A stretch of DNA of 64,000 bases. Source: Halorubrum sp. Atlit-26R (lineage in GTDB: Archaea > Halobacteriota > Halobacteria > Halobacteriales > Haloferacaceae). Under the pieces are notes generated by a model that was not told the DNA's origin, ran no database searches, and saw only the letters and a program-made list of their open reading frames with translations. This document shows positions 62,678 to 64,000 of the stretch, one piece after another. Each line of letters starts with the position of its first letter. Position 1 is the first letter of the stretch. The stretch lies in the NCBI RefSeq assembly GCF_003666015.1, contig NZ_QPLT01000012.1:50037-114036 (forward strand), read 5' to 3'. The position numbers and the translations under genes are program-made.

Positions 62678-63279
62678 AGAGACTATTTCTGTCTGAAGGT
62701 TCGAATGACACTACATTCCTATCCTTATTCATTAAGGAGCACTATCCAATGTTAGATACCGATCGATTGGATATTTCTAACGGGGATGCGGGCTCAATGA
62801 TGTACAAAGAATCAAAGAAAATCCGTGAGTTCAAAGATCCTCGAGATGATCATGAAGTTTTGATTAAGTCGGAAAATGGAGACGAAAATTTAGTCAGATT
62901 TCTTGGCTCAAAAATACCCGACCTGTTGAGGATGGATCTTGATTTTTATGTTCTAATTGACCTTGATGGGAAAGATGTCGCTTCTCGTCTTACACAGTTT
63001 GAAAATAAATTACAACCACATTCTCCCGGAAAGAGTTTTGACATTTCCTGTGGGAGAGAGATAGTCAAAACGCACTACATGGAATCGTATGTCGTTAATG
63101 TTCAGATCGATCGCAGAGACATTGGGAATTTCAATCTGTTAGCTTTTTGCGAGGATTTAGAAGATGCGGCAGACATAGGCGAAGATGAATCCGATCAGGA
63201 TATAATTGAAGATAAAATATCGGATATACTTGAACGGAATCAAATTACAGCGCCGGTAAAAAGAGCTTTTAGTGACTGA
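62674..63279 (+). CDS. TOPRIM-like nuclease/effector of the two-gene module
   Basis: A 201-residue protein, translationally coupled to the ATPase. LFLSEGSNDTTFLSLF holds the TOPRIM Glu (residue 8) and FYVLIDLDGKD the DxD (Asp96, Asp98), as in DUF4435/OLD nuclease domains. It lacks its own ATPase domain, so it must act with the upstream protein. By analogy, a phage trigger or ATP change would release a nuclease or toxin. Very AT-rich. Confidence 0.7.
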   Translation: MKRLFLSEGSNDTTFLSLFIKEHYPMLDTDRLDISNGDAGSMMYKESKKIREFKDPRDDHEVLIKSENGDENLVRFLGSKIPDLLRMDLDFYVLIDLDGKDVASRLTQFENKLQPHSPGKSFDISCGREIVKTHYMESYVVNVQIDRRDIGNFNLLAFCEDLEDAADIGEDESDQDIIEDKISDILERNQITAPVKRAFSD

Positions 63280-63294
63280 GCAGCTGATATTTGT

Positions 63295-63501
63295 TCAGAA
63301 CCCCGCCCACTCACCGGGCCGCGTCGCATGAGGCGGCCGCGGACCGGGCTCAGGAACGTCGAGTCCGGGATCGACTTCCTCGCTCAGGTACAGCCGGCCC
63401 CACGTCGCGATCGACCAGTAGGTCTCCACGCGACCGAACCCGAGATCGCAGTCCTCGCACTCAACCAGTTCGATGTCAACCAACACGATCGAACGGTTCA
63501 A
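63295..63501 (-). CDS. Small Cys-containing protein of unknown function
   Basis: A 68-residue frame (MNRSIVLVDIELVECEDCDLGFGRVETYW...) with one CxxC and a Trp/Tyr-rich centre, ending in a Pro-rich tail. GC-rich unlike the ATPase/TOPRIM pair. I do not recognise a family. Confidence 0.5.
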   Translation of the reverse strand: MNRSIVLVDIELVECEDCDLGFGRVETYWSIATWGRLYLSEEVDPGLDVPEPGPRPPHATRPGEWAGF

Positions 63502-63572
63502 CGCCGGCGCTCTTAGATTCTGGTGTCCAACAGAAATGGAAATCCGACAGCGGTGATAACCGGGCTACGCGA

Positions 63573-63872
63573 TTAGCTGAAGTCCCACGTCCGCTCGAAG
63601 ATCGCGTTTCCGCTCGGGTCGTGAATTATTCGAACGACAGCCTCGCCGCCGGCAAACTCGGAATCACTGGATATTTGCCTTCGTTCACCGGTCTGCCAAG
63701 GGCCACCCCCAATGGACTCATTGACCCGCTCACCATCAACGGAAAGCGCGAGATCATCTCCATCAATCGACTGTCCGCCTGTTTTGGTGATGTTGATCGT
63801 GTCCGTGCTGTTGTCGTCGATCGTGAAAGTCGCCTGCGGTGCGGTGTCCCCTAACTGATCGCCCAGCCCGAG
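63573..63872 (-). pseudogene. Type IV pilin, C-terminal part, truncated by IS6-type element
   Basis: 99 residues on the minus strand from the IS boundary to TAA 63573-63575: LGLGDQLGDTAPQATFTIDD... and DSEFAGGEAVVRIIHDPSGN at the end fit haloarchaeal DUF1628-type pilins. The class III signal peptide and first helix are missing; they would lie beyond the insertion. Confidence 0.65.
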
Positions 63873-64000
63873 GCGTCGCGTTAAGTTAGAGGATGAGGCG
63901 CTCGACTTCAGAGTGTCTATGGCCGAAACCGAGCGCCTCAGCGAACGTATCGCGTGGATCGACTTGTCGTTTGTGGAGCGAGATCGAACGCCGCGATGGG
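63870..64000 (+). mobile_element. IS6-family insertion sequence, left end (continues beyond window)
   Basis: GTCGCGTTAAGTTA at 63875-63888 equals the terminal repeat of the MITE at 58710. A transposase gene begins 30 bp inside. The right end lies outside the window. The insertion interrupts the pilin gene. Confidence 0.75.
63919..64000 (+). CDS. IS6-family transposase, N-terminal part (partial)
   Basis: Starts ATG 63919; 27 residues are visible: MAETERLSERIAWIDLSFVE and RDRTPRW. ERL...IAWIDLSFVERDRTPRW is the typical N-terminus of haloarchaeal IS6 (ISH15-like) DDE transposases. The DDE domain lies outside the window. Confidence 0.75.
   Translation, partial: MAETERLSERIAWIDLSFVERDRTPRW

Noticed and set aside
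58548..64000. Integrase gene of the island
   Set aside because: No tyrosine or serine recombinase motif was found in any frame of this stretch.

Overview
The window looks like chromosomal DNA of a halophilic archaeon (Halobacteria), probably close to Halorubrum. This is inferred from the high GC, strongly acidic proteins, short-leader or leaderless genes preceded by TATA boxes about 27 nt upstream, Tat lipoproteins, archaeal ribosomal and RNA-polymerase genes, Cbf5, FEN1, isopentenyl phosphate kinase and HTH_10/Lrp regulators. No database search was possible, so family names rest on recognised motifs.

Layout. 1-3.9 kb: amidohydrolase tail, Lrp regulator, thioesterase, glutaredoxin, cobalamin adenosyltransferase, cupin, rhodanese, Vms1-like release factor. 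3.9-5.3 kb: two inverted copies of a repeated structured element around a small conserved gene. 5.4-13 kb: 6-phosphogluconate dehydrogenase, threonine synthase, HTH_10 regulator, glycine cleavage genes gcvH-gcvPA-gcvPB, FEN1. 13-25.4 kb: membrane protein, J-domain/ferredoxin fusion, S1/OB/DHH protein, pilin, sugar oxidoreductase and isomerase, PspA, a DgcN-DgcA-type D-glutamate pair, a third copy of the element, a Tat lipoprotein. 25.4-34 kb: molybdopterin formate dehydrogenase divergent from a formaldehyde-dehydrogenase-like enzyme, two tiny zinc-finger-like genes, a His-rich CobW GTPase, a YqeC-like protein, aldehyde ferredoxin oxidoreductase. 34-44.3 kb: Mrp ATPase, ipk-mvk (isoprenoids), pstSCAB-phoU operon. 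44.5-47 kb: coiled-coil protein, lipoproteins, DUF4870. 47-53.4 kb: translation/transcription operon (rpsM-rpsD-rpsK-rpoD, tRNA-Leu, rpl18e-rplM-rpsI-rpoN-rpoK-eno-rpsB) behind tRNA-Ser. 53.6-58.5 kb: fourth copy of the element, quinone-oxidoreductase-like enzyme, cmk, cbf5, aspartoacylase family, tRNA-Pro.

Immediately after tRNA-Pro (58.55 kb) the sequence becomes an accessory island. It holds a 225-bp MITE with perfect 16-bp inverted repeats, a DUF433/DUF5615 toxin-antitoxin pair, two remnants of the same restriction-methylase C-terminus, a PD-(D/E)xK nuclease-like gene, a markedly AT-rich two-gene ATPase + TOPRIM module that looks like a split OLD/PARIS-type defence system, and a pilin gene cut by an IS6-type element whose end matches the MITE.

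The most unusual signal is the element present four times (cores 3932-4185, 5016-5266, 23994-24241, 53669-53918; each about 250 bp). Its long-range helices are kept by compensatory base changes between copies, which points to a structured RNA. Three copies have a TATA box just upstream. Each core is followed by one to five 57-bp tandem units that repeat the 3' strand of the main helix, most units being separated by a TTTATAA or TTATAA box. I do not recognise it as any known RNA or mobile element.
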